Source of the DNA: Clostridia bacterium
GTDB lineage: Bacteria > Bacillota > Clostridia > Christensenellales > UBA1242
Assembly (NCBI GenBank): GCA_023228225.1
Contig: JALOBO010000008.1
Location: forward strand, 1 to 64,000
Direction of reading: 5' to 3'
Length of the DNA stretch: 64,000 nt
Position 1 is the stretch's first letter. Each line of letters begins with the position of its first letter. Under the pieces are notes generated by a model, which made no database searches, was not told where the DNA came from, and saw nothing but the letters and a program-made list of their open reading frames with translations. Shown one piece after another: positions 28,720 to 37,066 of the stretch. The position numbers and the translations under genes are program-made.

Positions 28720-28956
28720 ATTTTGTTTAATTTGACATATTTCAATACTTTTATGTAAAAAAAATAAACATACATTTATAAACTGCATAATTGTATAAAA
28801 ATTATATTTTGCATAAAAAAGAATATTGCAATTTGCGAAAAAATGCAATATTTTGGAATATTTTTATTTATATACACTAAATTGTATAATTATCATATAA
28901 ATTTGAATAGGCGATTGTATATTTACACATAAAAATGTTTAATTATACAATAATTT
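28720..28956. other. AT-rich gap without a gene
   Basis: Very AT-rich. One stem with arms AATATTGCA / TGCAATATT near 28822-28855 is visible. No convincing gene is seen. Confidence 0.4.
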
Positions 28957-29394
28957 TTAAATGTCTTTTTTAAAATGTATATTGCGTTTTGCAATACAAA
29001 ACCCGACATGACGATGAAATTTTATACTTGCAATATTTTTAATTTCGCAATCACTTGCAAATTGAAGACAACCATTTTGCTTTGCAAATTCCTCACAATT
29101 TACTACCAAATTACTGGCAACTTGCTTTCGCCTATACTCCTTTAATACAAATATTCCTTCTAAATAACCCGTGGGTGATGAATTACAACCCTCTACATAT
29201 TCGTACCTCATACTTATATGGCTAAACCCAATTGCCCGTACACCATCATACGCTAAAAAAAATGCATTTTTGTCATCTCTTATTTGATTTAAAGTTTCTA
29301 GTGCTAATTCTTCTATGGTATGCTTTTTCCATAATTTATTTTCTAGTTCTATTAAACTTTTTAAATCATTTTCAGTTGCTTTTATAATTTTCAT
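28957..29394 (-). CDS. Aminoglycoside 6'-N-acetyltransferase-like GNAT protein
   Basis: 145 residues. The arrangement YEYVEGCNSSPTGYLEGIFV (about 63-82), EYRRKQVASNLV and CLQFASDCEIKN...FHRHVGF closely follows AAC(6')-I type enzymes, which acetylate the 6'-amino group of aminoglycosides using acetyl-CoA. In the acetyl-CoA loop the usual RRKGIA reads RRKQVA, losing a glycine, so activity may be altered. It has its own ribosome site (AAAGGA). It lies among ordinary chromosomal genes with no mobile element beside it. Resistance is a family-based inference. Confidence 0.75.
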   Translation of the reverse strand: MKIIKATENDLKSLIELENKLWKKHTIEELALETLNQIRDDKNAFFLAYDGVRAIGFSHISMRYEYVEGCNSSPTGYLEGIFVLKEYRRKQVASNLVVNCEEFAKQNGCLQFASDCEIKNIASIKFHRHVGFCIAKRNIHFKKDI

Positions 29395-29443
29395 TTCTTG
29401 TCCTTTTTAGTTTTATTTTTTCATACTTTTTAATTACAAATTA

Positions 29444-29674
29444 TTACCAGTCGTTTTTCTTATGTCCTGTTTTTACATCATCGTAAAAATCTTTATAATT
29501 TTTTATCCATTTTTCATTTACTGCCATTAAATCATCTAATTCTTTTATGTTAATATCGCCCTCATACATACAATCTTCATCATAACGCTCGCTAAGCATT
29601 AAAAAATCATTCTTTGTAAAGACATTATATCTAAGCGTATTTTTTACTTCATTTGTATTTTTTTCTTTGGTCAT
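29444..29674 (-). CDS. Small acidic hypothetical protein, 76 residues
   Basis: Not recognised. Rich in Asp, Glu, Lys and Asn, with no membrane segment. AAGGGA precedes the ATG. It is 49 bases upstream of the AAC(6')-like gene on the same strand, so the two may be cotranscribed. Confidence 0.55.
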   Translation of the reverse strand: MTKEKNTNEVKNTLRYNVFTKNDFLMLSERYDEDCMYEGDINIKELDDLMAVNEKWIKNYKDFYDDVKTGHKKNDW

Positions 29675-29982
29675 TTATTAAATCCCTTCACATTAGTTTA
29701 CCGACAAAGTATGTAAAATATAATCAGTAATTTGGAATCTGCTTTATAATCTTATAATAGAATTAACACATTCATTGTGTCTAAAAGTACGGATTTTCGC
29801 ATATTCTCACTAACAAGCATTAAATCGTTTTCTATTAACTTTTGTAAAATTTTACTATATAGCGATCCGCCTTACTTTGAGCGTAGTTTGCTTCGTTAAT
29901 GTTCTCATTAATACTAGTCCACCTTCTTAGTATTTGGTTTGATAATACACTTAATAATTTCCATTTACGGACAATTCATTGT
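29675..29982. other. 308-base gap with possible relic coding sequence
   Basis: On the minus strand two open stretches without starts are visible: one near 29860-29925 reading NINEANYAQSKADRYIVKFY, and one near 29755-29870 reading LIENDLMLVSENMRKSVLLD in another frame. They may be fragments of a decayed gene. No intact gene or strong regulatory signal is seen. Confidence 0.3.
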
Positions 29983-31323
29983 TTAGTTTGTTTTTTCTAA
30001 ACAAACTAAACACTCCACATGCTGTGTTTGTGGAAACATATCGTATGGCTGAATGCTTGTAATTTTATATTTATCAGAGTTTTCAAATAATACTTTTAAA
30101 TCGCGTGCAAGAGTTGATGGTTCGCACGATAAATATAAAATTTGATTAGTGTTGCTATTTGCAACTGCTTCCATAACGCTTTTTTCACAACCATTTCTTG
30201 GCGGATCTAAAATAATAACTGTATTTAAGTTATCTTTTAATGTGTTTAAAAGTTCAGGTAGTTCTTCTTCACATTTTCCGCAAATATTTAATAAATTATT
30301 TAATTTGTTTTTGGCTACAAGTCTATTTGCGTTGTCTACCGCTTCATGTACGATTTCTATTCCATAAACTTCTTTTGCCGATTTTGCAATTATGCCCGAT
30401 AACAATCCCGCACCTGAGTACGCATCTATTACAGTAGTAATATTGAGATTTTGTATGCTATTTAAAATATCTCCATAAATTTTTGTTCTTATAGAATCAT
30501 TTACTTGAAAAAAACTATGTGGCCCTACAAAGATGCTTACGCCCTGCTGTTCGGTTTTTATTTCATGCAAACCCCCAATATGAATAACTTGTCTGCCAAA
30601 AATTTCAGGGGTTATTTTAGAATTTATATTCACAAAGAGTCCATATTTATCATCATAATTTTTAATAAGTTTAGCATTTAATGCTTTTAATTCAAGTTTT
30701 TCGCTTGCAACAATAGTTATAAGCAATTTTTTTTCTATTTCACGCACAACAATATGTTTTACGTTTTTATATAAATTAGGGCTACTAAGTAAATGCTTTT
30801 TTATGAGGACTAAACAATCATTTATGCTTTTAGATTGTAAATGACAATATTTATTTGTTACAACATTGTGTGAACCACTTGCAAAAAAACCTATTAATAG
30901 TTGTCCATCTATAAACCTAACCGGCATTTCGACTTTATTTCTATATTCATAATCAGTACTGCTCGGAACACACTCTTTCACATTTATATTTTTAAGTCCG
31001 CCTAATTTAGTTAAAGCCTCAGCAACTTTTTGCGTTTTAAATTTTAATTGCTCACTATATTTTAAATGTTCTATATCACAACCGCCACATTTACCAAAAA
31101 CTGGACACATCGGTTCTACTCTGTTTTTTGATTTTTTTATTATAGAAACACACTCGCCATTGGAATAATTTGCAAATTCTTTTGTTAATTTGTACTCAAT
31201 TTCCTCTTCTGGTAATGTTAACGGAATAAAGCATACTTTTCCTACTGTTTTGCATATACCTTCGCCACTTGAAGATAGTGTTTGTACTGTCGCTACTTTA
31301 ATTTCAAAGTCTTGTTCGCTCAT
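29983..31323 (-). CDS. rlmD: RNA uracil-C5 methyltransferase (RlmD/TrmA family)
   Basis: 446 residues. An N-terminal TRAM-like domain is followed by the iron-sulfur cysteines CPVFGKCGGCDIEH (about 73-86). The SAM-binding domain includes DAYSGAGLLSG, the LDPPRNGCEKSV motif IV, and the catalytic Cys in YLSCEPSTLARDL. These enzymes methylate uracil C5 in 23S rRNA or tRNA; in Firmicutes one protein often handles two 23S positions. Specificity cannot be read from sequence. It has its own promoter. Confidence 0.92.
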   Translation of the reverse strand: MSEQDFEIKVATVQTLSSSGEGICKTVGKVCFIPLTLPEEEIEYKLTKEFANYSNGECVSIIKKSKNRVEPMCPVFGKCGGCDIEHLKYSEQLKFKTQKVAEALTKLGGLKNINVKECVPSSTDYEYRNKVEMPVRFIDGQLLIGFFASGSHNVVTNKYCHLQSKSINDCLVLIKKHLLSSPNLYKNVKHIVVREIEKKLLITIVASEKLELKALNAKLIKNYDDKYGLFVNINSKITPEIFGRQVIHIGGLHEIKTEQQGVSIFVGPHSFFQVNDSIRTKIYGDILNSIQNLNITTVIDAYSGAGLLSGIIAKSAKEVYGIEIVHEAVDNANRLVAKNKLNNLLNICGKCEEELPELLNTLKDNLNTVIILDPPRNGCEKSVMEAVANSNTNQILYLSCEPSTLARDLKVLFENSDKYKITSIQPYDMFPQTQHVECLVCLEKTN

Positions 31324-31353
31324 AAATTTTCACCATTGGCCTTTTATATATTT

Positions 31354-31382
31354 AGAATAACACAAAAAACAAATTTAATCAA
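31354..31382 (-). promoter_or_regulatory. Promoter of the uracil methyltransferase gene
   Basis: Minus strand: -35 TTGATT (31377-31382), 17-base spacer, -10 TATTCT (31354-31359). Confidence 0.6.
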
Positions 31383-31447
31383 TTTTATTATTACTTATCA
31401 CAACTAAGAGTGCTGATATTTTTGTTTGCCATACTTGATAAAAACTA

Positions 31448-31476
31448 TTGACATTTAGTTTTATAAAGAGTAAAAT
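31448..31476 (+). promoter_or_regulatory. Promoter of the XRE/HD-TGS operon
   Basis: Perfect TTGACA (31448-31453), 17-base spacer, TAAAAT (31471-31476). GGAGG at 31493-31497 is the ribosome site. Confidence 0.82.
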
Positions 31477-31506
31477 TTAGAAAATTGAACATGGAGGATT
31501 TTATAT

Positions 31507-32601
31507 ATGAATTTCTCTGAGGATAAGGATACAAAGACCAAAAAAAAAGCAATCGGCAATCAATTGTTTACCGAAAATTTAAAAAATATAATGCGTGAAA
31601 AATCGCTATCACAACGCAAACTTGCGGAATTAACAGGCATTTCTGTCGCTAGTATAAACAACTATATAAATAGGGTAAGCGATCCATCGATTGTTTTTTT
31701 ACTAAAACTAAAAAATGCGTTTAATATTTCAATTGACAGTTTATTAACTGAAAAACTTAATTCAAATGCTGAACAGATTAATATCAATATTCTGAACAGT
31801 GAAAACAAATATTTAGCACCTGCAACTAGTTATAGAAATTATTTGGGCAATTATATCGTGTATTATTATGATTCCGCCGCTTATAAAGGAAAATCAGCCA
31901 GCACAACAAAAGATGCACTTCGTTATGGAGTTGTAAGTATTTATGAAACACAGAATAAACATATTATTAACGAACAATTTAAAGTAGCAACTACTTTTGT
32001 GAAAATTAGAGAGGAAGCCGAAAATTTAAAACGCGAATTAGATAAATTAGAATCGCCCACCGAAGAAGCGATTTTAACAATCCAATCTAAATATGGTGCA
32101 GAATACTCGGGTAAAATTGAACTTACATTCTCACAAACTTTTATTTTAATAGAAAGTCCTTTATATAATGACAAGGCACTTATAATATTTAACAATCCGC
32201 CCACTACAAAAAAATATGTAGGTGGAATTGGCACTGTTAGTTCTATCTCCCGTGGGCGCGAGCAAATGCCTTGCATACAATTTATAATACTTTCTAGGTA
32301 TATTTTAAGTATTGCAGATGGCGAAATTTACAACATGCTGGCTCTCGGCGAAATGGATATAGATGTAAGAAACGAAACCGAACAGTTGCTAAAATTGTTT
32401 AAAAATCTTTATATAACTCCCGTTCAAAATGGAGAAACAGAAGTGCTTGAAGATTATCAAAAATTTAAAATAATGCAAAACAGCGTAGAACTTATGGTCG
32501 AAAATTTAATTGAGGCAAATATGTTTAGATTTGCAAAAATATCCAACTTTGATGATGATAACTATTATAGAATAATTAAATCCGAAGCAACTGAATTGTA
32601 G
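31507..32601 (+). CDS. XRE-family regulator with a large unknown C-terminal domain
   Basis: 364 residues. A helix-turn-helix of the Cro/CI type lies at about 24-80 (LKNIMREKSLSQRKLAELTG, then SVASINNYINRVSDPS). The remaining 280 residues are not recognised; they are mixed alpha/beta, hold a helical stretch (REEAENLKRELDKLESP), and could be a sensor domain. The stop is 11 bases before the next gene, so it is cotranscribed with the Rel-like HD/TGS protein. The pairing suggests it controls or responds to that enzyme; this is inference. Confidence 0.82.
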   Translation: MNFSEDKDTKTKKKAIGNQLFTENLKNIMREKSLSQRKLAELTGISVASINNYINRVSDPSIVFLLKLKNAFNISIDSLLTEKLNSNAEQININILNSENKYLAPATSYRNYLGNYIVYYYDSAAYKGKSASTTKDALRYGVVSIYETQNKHIINEQFKVATTFVKIREEAENLKRELDKLESPTEEAILTIQSKYGAEYSGKIELTFSQTFILIESPLYNDKALIIFNNPPTTKKYVGGIGTVSSISRGREQMPCIQFIILSRYILSIADGEIYNMLALGEMDIDVRNETEQLLKLFKNLYITPVQNGETEVLEDYQKFKIMQNSVELMVENLIEANMFRFAKISNFDDDNYYRIIKSEATEL

Positions 32602-32612
32602 GAGATTTGTTT

Positions 32613-34064
32613 ATGGATAGCGACATTATTTTTAATAAATTAATGCAACATTTGCAAAAAAAAGGTGTGAATGACACTGAATATGTTATAAAGGCATACG
32701 AAACCGCAAAAAGATTGCATGATGGTCAATTTAGAAAAGGTGGCGAACCCTATATTATTCACCCCGTTTGCGTTGCTTCAATACTAGAAGAACTAGATTT
32801 TGAGTCGCCGGTTTTAGCCGCTGCACTACTACACGATGTCGCAGAAGATTGTAATTTTACCGTAGCACAAATCGAACAAGAGTTTACCAAAAAAATTGCG
32901 CAAATCGTTGATGCGGTTACCGCAATAAAAATTAAAGAAGAAGACCAAATAAATTATGAATACCCGCGCATTGAAGAACAAACACTTACATATGAAAAAT
33001 TAGTAAATATTGGCAGAATAAATAAATTAGCATTTTATATTAAACTTGCCGATAGATTACATAATCTAAGCACTATTAATTGTTTTCCTAAATACAAGCA
33101 AATTGAAAAAGTTAAAGAAACCGAAATTTGGATTTTGCCAATCGCTAAACTTTTAAAAGCAAGCCATTTTTATTATGGTATAAAGGGTGAATGTTTAAAA
33201 ATAATTAATAGCGAATTATATTTGCATTTATTTAACGAATATAAAAAATTTTGTACTATTAATAAGAGTCTATTTAAAAATCTTGTGGACTTAATTAATG
33301 TAAATTCATATACCTTTTTACACAAAAATACAGATTTAAATATAAAATTTAAAAACGCTATGCTAGAAAATGTAAGCATATATGAACTGTGGGAAATGCT
33401 ATCACGCGAAAATACTGAAAGCGATTTATTACAATTTTATTTTAACAAATTCAATAGTGTACAAACAAATAAATTGATTTTAATATACGAGGGCATTGCA
33501 AAACCCGAAGTTTTACGCCAGTTTATTTTTGGACTCGCCGATTTACCCGCATTAAACAAAAAATTTACAATAATAGGTATTGATAAAAACAGTCTTACAA
33601 ATAATAATTATTATATTTGTACTGACAAATTTAAAAATAGATATCAAGTATTTATTATGTCCGAATGCGATTATATCAAAATGCGTAACGGTAGCACCGA
33701 TGGTGTAGAAATTCCACAAGTAGATGACGGTGAGGTTACAGAAGCACTAATAAAACAAATAAAAGTAAGAACAGTAGATAATGATTTGGTTGTACTACCC
33801 GAAGGCTCCACAGTGCTAGATTTTGCTTTTAAAATTCATAATGATTTTGGCTTTTCGTGTATGTACGCTTATTTAAATAAGTCGCCAAATAAGGCTCCAA
33901 TTCACACTGTACTCAATGATGGCGATAGAATTGAACTTGTTATAAGCCGTGACTTAAAGAACGACCAATGCATAAATATCGCACAATTACGCTGGATTAC
34001 ATATGCAAAAACCGAATACGCACAAAAAAAATTAATAAAATATTTTGAAAGCAAATATGAATAG
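32613..34064 (+). CDS. Rel/SpoT-like HD hydrolase with TGS domain, no synthetase domain
   Basis: 483 residues from the ATG at 32613; GGAG at 32601-32604 fits this start better than a TTG at 32607. The N-terminal 180 residues match the (p)ppGpp hydrolase domain: QFRKGGEPYIIHP, the HD pair at 74-75 in LLHDVAEDC, and KLADRLHNL. A TGS domain lies at about 385-450 (EGSTVLDFAFKIHNDFG). Normal long Rel proteins have a synthetase domain between these (with a GYQSLHT-type motif); here that region is replaced by unrelated sequence. The likely role is hydrolysis of an alarmone or related nucleotide. It is the second gene of an operon with an XRE regulator. Confidence 0.82.
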   Translation: MDSDIIFNKLMQHLQKKGVNDTEYVIKAYETAKRLHDGQFRKGGEPYIIHPVCVASILEELDFESPVLAAALLHDVAEDCNFTVAQIEQEFTKKIAQIVDAVTAIKIKEEDQINYEYPRIEEQTLTYEKLVNIGRINKLAFYIKLADRLHNLSTINCFPKYKQIEKVKETEIWILPIAKLLKASHFYYGIKGECLKIINSELYLHLFNEYKKFCTINKSLFKNLVDLINVNSYTFLHKNTDLNIKFKNAMLENVSIYELWEMLSRENTESDLLQFYFNKFNSVQTNKLILIYEGIAKPEVLRQFIFGLADLPALNKKFTIIGIDKNSLTNNNYYICTDKFKNRYQVFIMSECDYIKMRNGSTDGVEIPQVDDGEVTEALIKQIKVRTVDNDLVVLPEGSTVLDFAFKIHNDFGFSCMYAYLNKSPNKAPIHTVLNDGDRIELVISRDLKNDQCINIAQLRWITYAKTEYAQKKLIKYFESKYE

Positions 34065-34097
34065 AACTAATGCCACTTTAAAGTGGCGTTAGTTCTA
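34062..34097. repeat. 18-base inverted repeat at the HD/TGS stop codon
   Basis: Near-perfect palindrome (one G-U) whose left arm begins with the TAG stop itself; the arms read TAGAACTAATGCCACTTT and its complement. No T run follows, so it is a weak terminator candidate and may stabilise the mRNA end or act as a protein site. Confidence 0.6.
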
Positions 34098-34168
34098 AAT
34101 GTAAAATGTAAAATTAATGTAAAAAAATAATCCGCACACCTAACGACATAGTGAAATATAAAAAAGTA

Positions 34169-34197
34169 TTGATATTATTAAAAAATTGGGTTATAAT
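34169..34197 (+). promoter_or_regulatory. Promoter of tRNA-Leu
   Basis: TTGATA (34169-34174), 17 bases, TATAAT (34192-34197), ending 10 bases before the tRNA. Confidence 0.85.
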
Positions 34198-34207
34198 GTT
34201 TTTGCTT

Positions 34208-34293
34208 GTCGGGGTGGCGAAATGGCAGACGCGCTAGATTCAGGTTCTAGTTGTAGAAATACTGTATGGGTTCAAGTCCCTTCCCCGACACCA
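34208..34293 (+). tRNA. tRNA-Leu(CAG)
   Basis: Acceptor stem GTCGGGG (34208-34214) pairs with CCCCGAC (34283-34289), followed by discriminator A and an encoded CCA. The anticodon arm CTAGA-TTCAGGT-TCTAG gives anticodon CAG. A long variable arm and GGG-TTCAAGT-CCC T arm are present, as in leucine tRNAs. Confidence 0.95.
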
Positions 34294-34299
34294 AATTTG

Positions 34300-34326
34300 T
34301 TCCGCCTACTTAACGGATAGGCGGAA
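34300..34326. repeat. Stem-loop after tRNA-Leu
   Basis: 9-base arms TTCCGCCTA / TAGGCGGAA. It lacks an immediate T run; probably a processing or weak termination structure. Confidence 0.5.
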
Positions 34327-34363
34327 AATGCCACCGTTTAAACGTCTTTTTAATTTTTATAGT

Positions 34364-34398
34364 AAAACCCCGAGTAACTTTTAGTTACTCGGGGTTTT
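34364..34398. terminator. Strong bidirectional terminator
   Basis: 16-base perfect stem AAAACCCCGAGTAACT / AGTTACTCGGGGTTTT with a TTT loop, between tRNA-Leu and the converging gene at 34416. Confidence 0.88.
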
Positions 34399-34415
34399 AC
34401 GTTTGGTAAGCGGAA

Positions 34416-35399
34416 TTATTTTACTTGTTCTTCTATTTTTTGATTTATGTTGTAAGTTTCTATAACTGAGTTGTTTGTTACTTCTACTACACTAAATGCT
34501 CCGGATTTTAAACTTCTTGTCATATAATCATAAACAATATTTGGATTTTGTATGAGTTCTTCACAAACAATCATATCCATGCTGACAGTATCCGATTTAG
34601 TGCATATTAAATAATTCTGCCAAGCGTATTTACCATTAAATGTTTCTATTTTCTTTTGCTCTATAACATTAGACCGTACTTCAAAAGAAACTTTATTGTT
34701 TACACTGTCGTAAACGGGTGCACCTACATAATATATTGAGGCTAGTATTTTAAATGTACCGTCTAAATTTGCAAATTCTTGGTCTGATAATTGCAAAACT
34801 TTTTTATTTATTTCATAACGATATTTATCTTCATTTTGTATTTTTAATGCTAAATTTTCTAAAATGTTAACATCACAACCATAATTAATTGCTGTGTTTT
34901 TAATTATTTCGCCAGCCACAATATTAATAAAAGCATTTAGCGTTGCTTGGGTATTTTTCGCTCCTAAAAGTCTTTCAATTTGCTTTAAAGAACTATTATT
35001 TAAACTGTATTCTGCCATTGCGTATTTTGTACTGTTAACTCCTTCCAAAGTGGCTATTCCGTAAAATGCAATACTGCTTTCTTCTTTGTTTAAATTAACG
35101 CCACGCACATTAAAATTATTAATGGTTTTAATCTCAGAATCACCGGCATAAAATCTATTAATTGAGTCCGTAATTTTATTTTCTAATGCTTTCTCTACAT
35201 TTTTTTCAGCAAAACTTGAAAACCCAAATATATAACTAATGCCAAAAGTAGCAACAGTTGTAATTGCTACGATAATCCAGCGCTTTTTCACCTTTAAATA
35301 TTCTATGGCTGTATCAATAAATGATAAATCTTTACTTATCGCTTCTTTTTCTTTATTTTCCAGTTTTTCTTTTTGGGAAATTATTTTTGGCTTATTCAT
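34416..35399 (-). CDS. Single-pass membrane protein of unknown function
   Basis: 327 residues from the ATG at 35399, chosen because GAGGAGC (35404-35409) precedes it; an ATG four codons upstream overlaps that ribosome site. About 40 charged N-terminal residues are followed by one membrane segment (WIIVAITTVATFGISYIFGF) and a 260-residue domain presumably outside the cell. No known domain is recognised. It lies between terminators and is probably monocistronic. Confidence 0.75.
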   Translation of the reverse strand: MNKPKIISQKEKLENKEKEAISKDLSFIDTAIEYLKVKKRWIIVAITTVATFGISYIFGFSSFAEKNVEKALENKITDSINRFYAGDSEIKTINNFNVRGVNLNKEESSIAFYGIATLEGVNSTKYAMAEYSLNNSSLKQIERLLGAKNTQATLNAFINIVAGEIIKNTAINYGCDVNILENLALKIQNEDKYRYEINKKVLQLSDQEFANLDGTFKILASIYYVGAPVYDSVNNKVSFEVRSNVIEQKKIETFNGKYAWQNYLICTKSDTVSMDMIVCEELIQNPNIVYDYMTRSLKSGAFSVVEVTNNSVIETYNINQKIEEQVK

Positions 35400-35555
35400 A
35401 TTGCTCCTCAAATAATGTTAATTCAAATTAATAATTAATTAATAATATCATTAATACTACGTAAAGTCAATATTCATTTAAATTTTCAGTACTGGCTCTT
35501 TATTAATTAATTATATACCTAGCACAGGCAAATTGCCTGTGCTAGTACAAGTTTA

Positions 35556-36854
35556 TTATGGAGTAATCCTTGTTGGCCCGCGGAATATATAAGTCGTTTC
35601 GCGAATATTGTAAAGGCAAAGCATAAGCATTAGTATTCTGGCAAGTCCCATTCCCATACCGCCGTGTGGAGGACAGCCATATTTAAAGAAATCAAGATAA
35701 AATTGAATATTTGGAAGAGTGAGCCCCTTAGCAAGTGCTTGTTCTTTTAATATCTCGTACCTATGCTCTCGTTGAGCACCCGTTGTTATTTCGGTGCCTT
35801 TATAAATAAGGTCATAGCTTTTTGTAGTAGTTGGATCATCTTCGTTCATCATATGATAAAATGGACGAACAGTTTTAGGATAATTTGTTACAAACAGAAA
35901 ATCATGTCCAAAATGTTCTTTGGCATATTGACCCATAAACTTTTCGCTTTCAGTATCAAAATCGCCGTCTTTTTCATAACTTTTATTAATACCGTTTTTA
36001 TTTAATATTTCATATGCTTCCTTCATAGTAATTTTAGGAAAAGGCTTTTTTGGCACTTCAAATTCAAATCCAAATTCTTTATTAATCTCTTCGCCTAAAA
36101 TCTCTTTTACACGCTTGAAAGCATAAATAAGAAGATCTTCTTGGTGATTCATAAGATCATAATGAGAATTAATATAACTTATTTCGCAATCTATACCCGT
36201 AAATTCAGTGGTATGTCTTGCTGTAAACGATTCCTCAGCACGGAATACAGGTCCTATTTCAAAAACTTTTTCAAAACCTGATGCCATAGCCATTTGTTTA
36301 TAGAATTGGGGCGATTGCGCCAAGTATGCTTTTTGGTTAAAATATTTTATCTCAAAAAGTCCTGACCCTGATTCTGATGGCGTAGATATAATTTTTGGTG
36401 AATGAATTTCTATAAAGTCATTACCAAGCCAAAATTCTCGCATTGCGTGTTCAAACACTGTTTGCACTTTAAATACAAGTGTTTTTTTGGTATTTCTAAG
36501 GTCAAGCCATCTATAATCCATACGCTGATCCGCACCAGTATTTTCATCAATGGGTGAAATTTCCGCCTTAGATTCCACAACAACGCTAGTTGGAATGATT
36601 TCTATTCCGCCCATTTTTACAAATTCATTTTTAACTGCTTGTCCTTTAACCGATACAACGCTTTCAGGAGTAAGAGCGGTGAAAATTTCGGCAATTTCCG
36701 GCAATTTTGATTTTTCCACAGTAATCTGCACTTTACCGGTAATATCTCTTAATACAATAAATTGGATCGATTTTTGGTTGCGGATTTTTTCAACCCAACC
36801 TTGCAGTAAAATTTCTTTTTCAAACATAATTTCATTAACCAAAGTTCTCTGCAT
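35556..36854 (-). CDS. aspS: Aspartyl-tRNA synthetase, archaeal-type short form
   Basis: 432 residues with the OB-fold anticodon domain at the N-terminus ([21 protein letters not shown]) and the class II core: motif 2 [11 protein letters not shown] and motif 3 [15 protein letters not shown]. It lacks the bacterial GAD insertion (bacterial AspRS is about 590 residues), so it is the archaeal-type form found in some Clostridia. Archaeal-type enzymes may be discriminating or may also charge tRNA-Asn; a separate asnS in this window makes the second activity unnecessary. AAAGGAG precedes the ATG. Expression appears to be set by a leader-peptide attenuator directly upstream, with its own strong promoter. 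Confidence 0.95.
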   Translation of the reverse strand: MQRTLVNEIMFEKEILLQGWVEKIRNQKSIQFIVLRDITGKVQITVEKSKLPEIAEIFTALTPESVVSVKGQAVKNEFVKMGGIEIIPTSVVVESKAEISPIDENTGADQRMDYRWLDLRNTKKTLVFKVQTVFEHAMREFWLGNDFIEIHSPKIISTPSESGSGLFEIKYFNQKAYLAQSPQFYKQMAMASGFEKVFEIGPVFRAEESFTARHTTEFTGIDCEISYINSHYDLMNHQEDLLIYAFKRVKEILGEEINKEFGFEFEVPKKPFPKITMKEAYEILNKNGINKSYEKDGDFDTESEKFMGQYAKEHFGHDFLFVTNYPKTVRPFYHMMNEDDPTTTKSYDLIYKGTEITTGAQREHRYEILKEQALAKGLTLPNIQFYLDFFKYGCPPHGGMGMGLARILMLMLCLYNIRETTYIFRGPTRITP

Positions 36855-36874
36855 AAAATTCTCCTTTATTTTCT

Positions 36875-36898
36875 AAAAAAGTGTAGCGCCTGCTACAC
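36875..36898 (-). terminator. Attenuator terminator in the aspS leader
   Basis: Minus strand: GTGTAGC (36898-36892), loop AGGC, GCTACAC (36887-36881), then six T (36880-36875), ending 20 bases before the aspS start. The upstream bases GCCT (36933-36930) and GCT (36922-36920) can pair with AGCAGGC (36894-36888), which would break this hairpin and let transcription continue. Confidence 0.85.
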
Positions 36899-36937
36899 TA
36901 AATAATTTTTTTGTGCACAAGCAAAACAAAGGCATAA

Positions 36938-36991
36938 TTAATTATGATCGTCATCGTAATTATTATCATTAACATTTGACAATAGCCTCAT
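36938..36991 (-). CDS. aspS leader peptide, 17 residues
   Basis: The ORF MRLLSNVNDNNYDDDHN ends with TAA at 36940-36938. AAGGAG (36998-37003) stands 6 bases before the ATG, and the promoter is just upstream. From codon 8 on, ten consecutive codons read N D N N Y D D D H N; in all there are five Asn and four Asp. This is the pattern of ribosome-mediated attenuation: stalling at Asp (or Asn) codons when charged tRNA is scarce would leave GCCT, five bases past the stop, free to form the antiterminator. A ribosome that finishes the peptide would cover GCCT and allow termination. It is outside the size of most gene callers. Confidence 0.85.
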   Translation of the reverse strand: MRLLSNVNDNNYDDDHN

Positions 36992-37016
36992 TGTTTGCTC
37001 CTTATAGTTTAATATT

Positions 37017-37044
37017 AGTATAACCAAAAACATCTAAAAGTCAA
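37017..37044 (-). promoter_or_regulatory. Promoter of the aspS leader and aspS
   Basis: Minus strand: -35 TTGACT (37039-37044), 16-base spacer, -10 TATACT (37017-37022). Transcription should start near 37010, a few bases before the leader ribosome site. Confidence 0.82.
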
Positions 37045-37066
37045 TAACTTTAAATAAAACTGAAAA

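Noticed and set aside
34300..34326. Terminator of tRNA-Leu
   Set aside because: A good stem but no T run after it; the strong stem at 34364-34398 is a better terminator.
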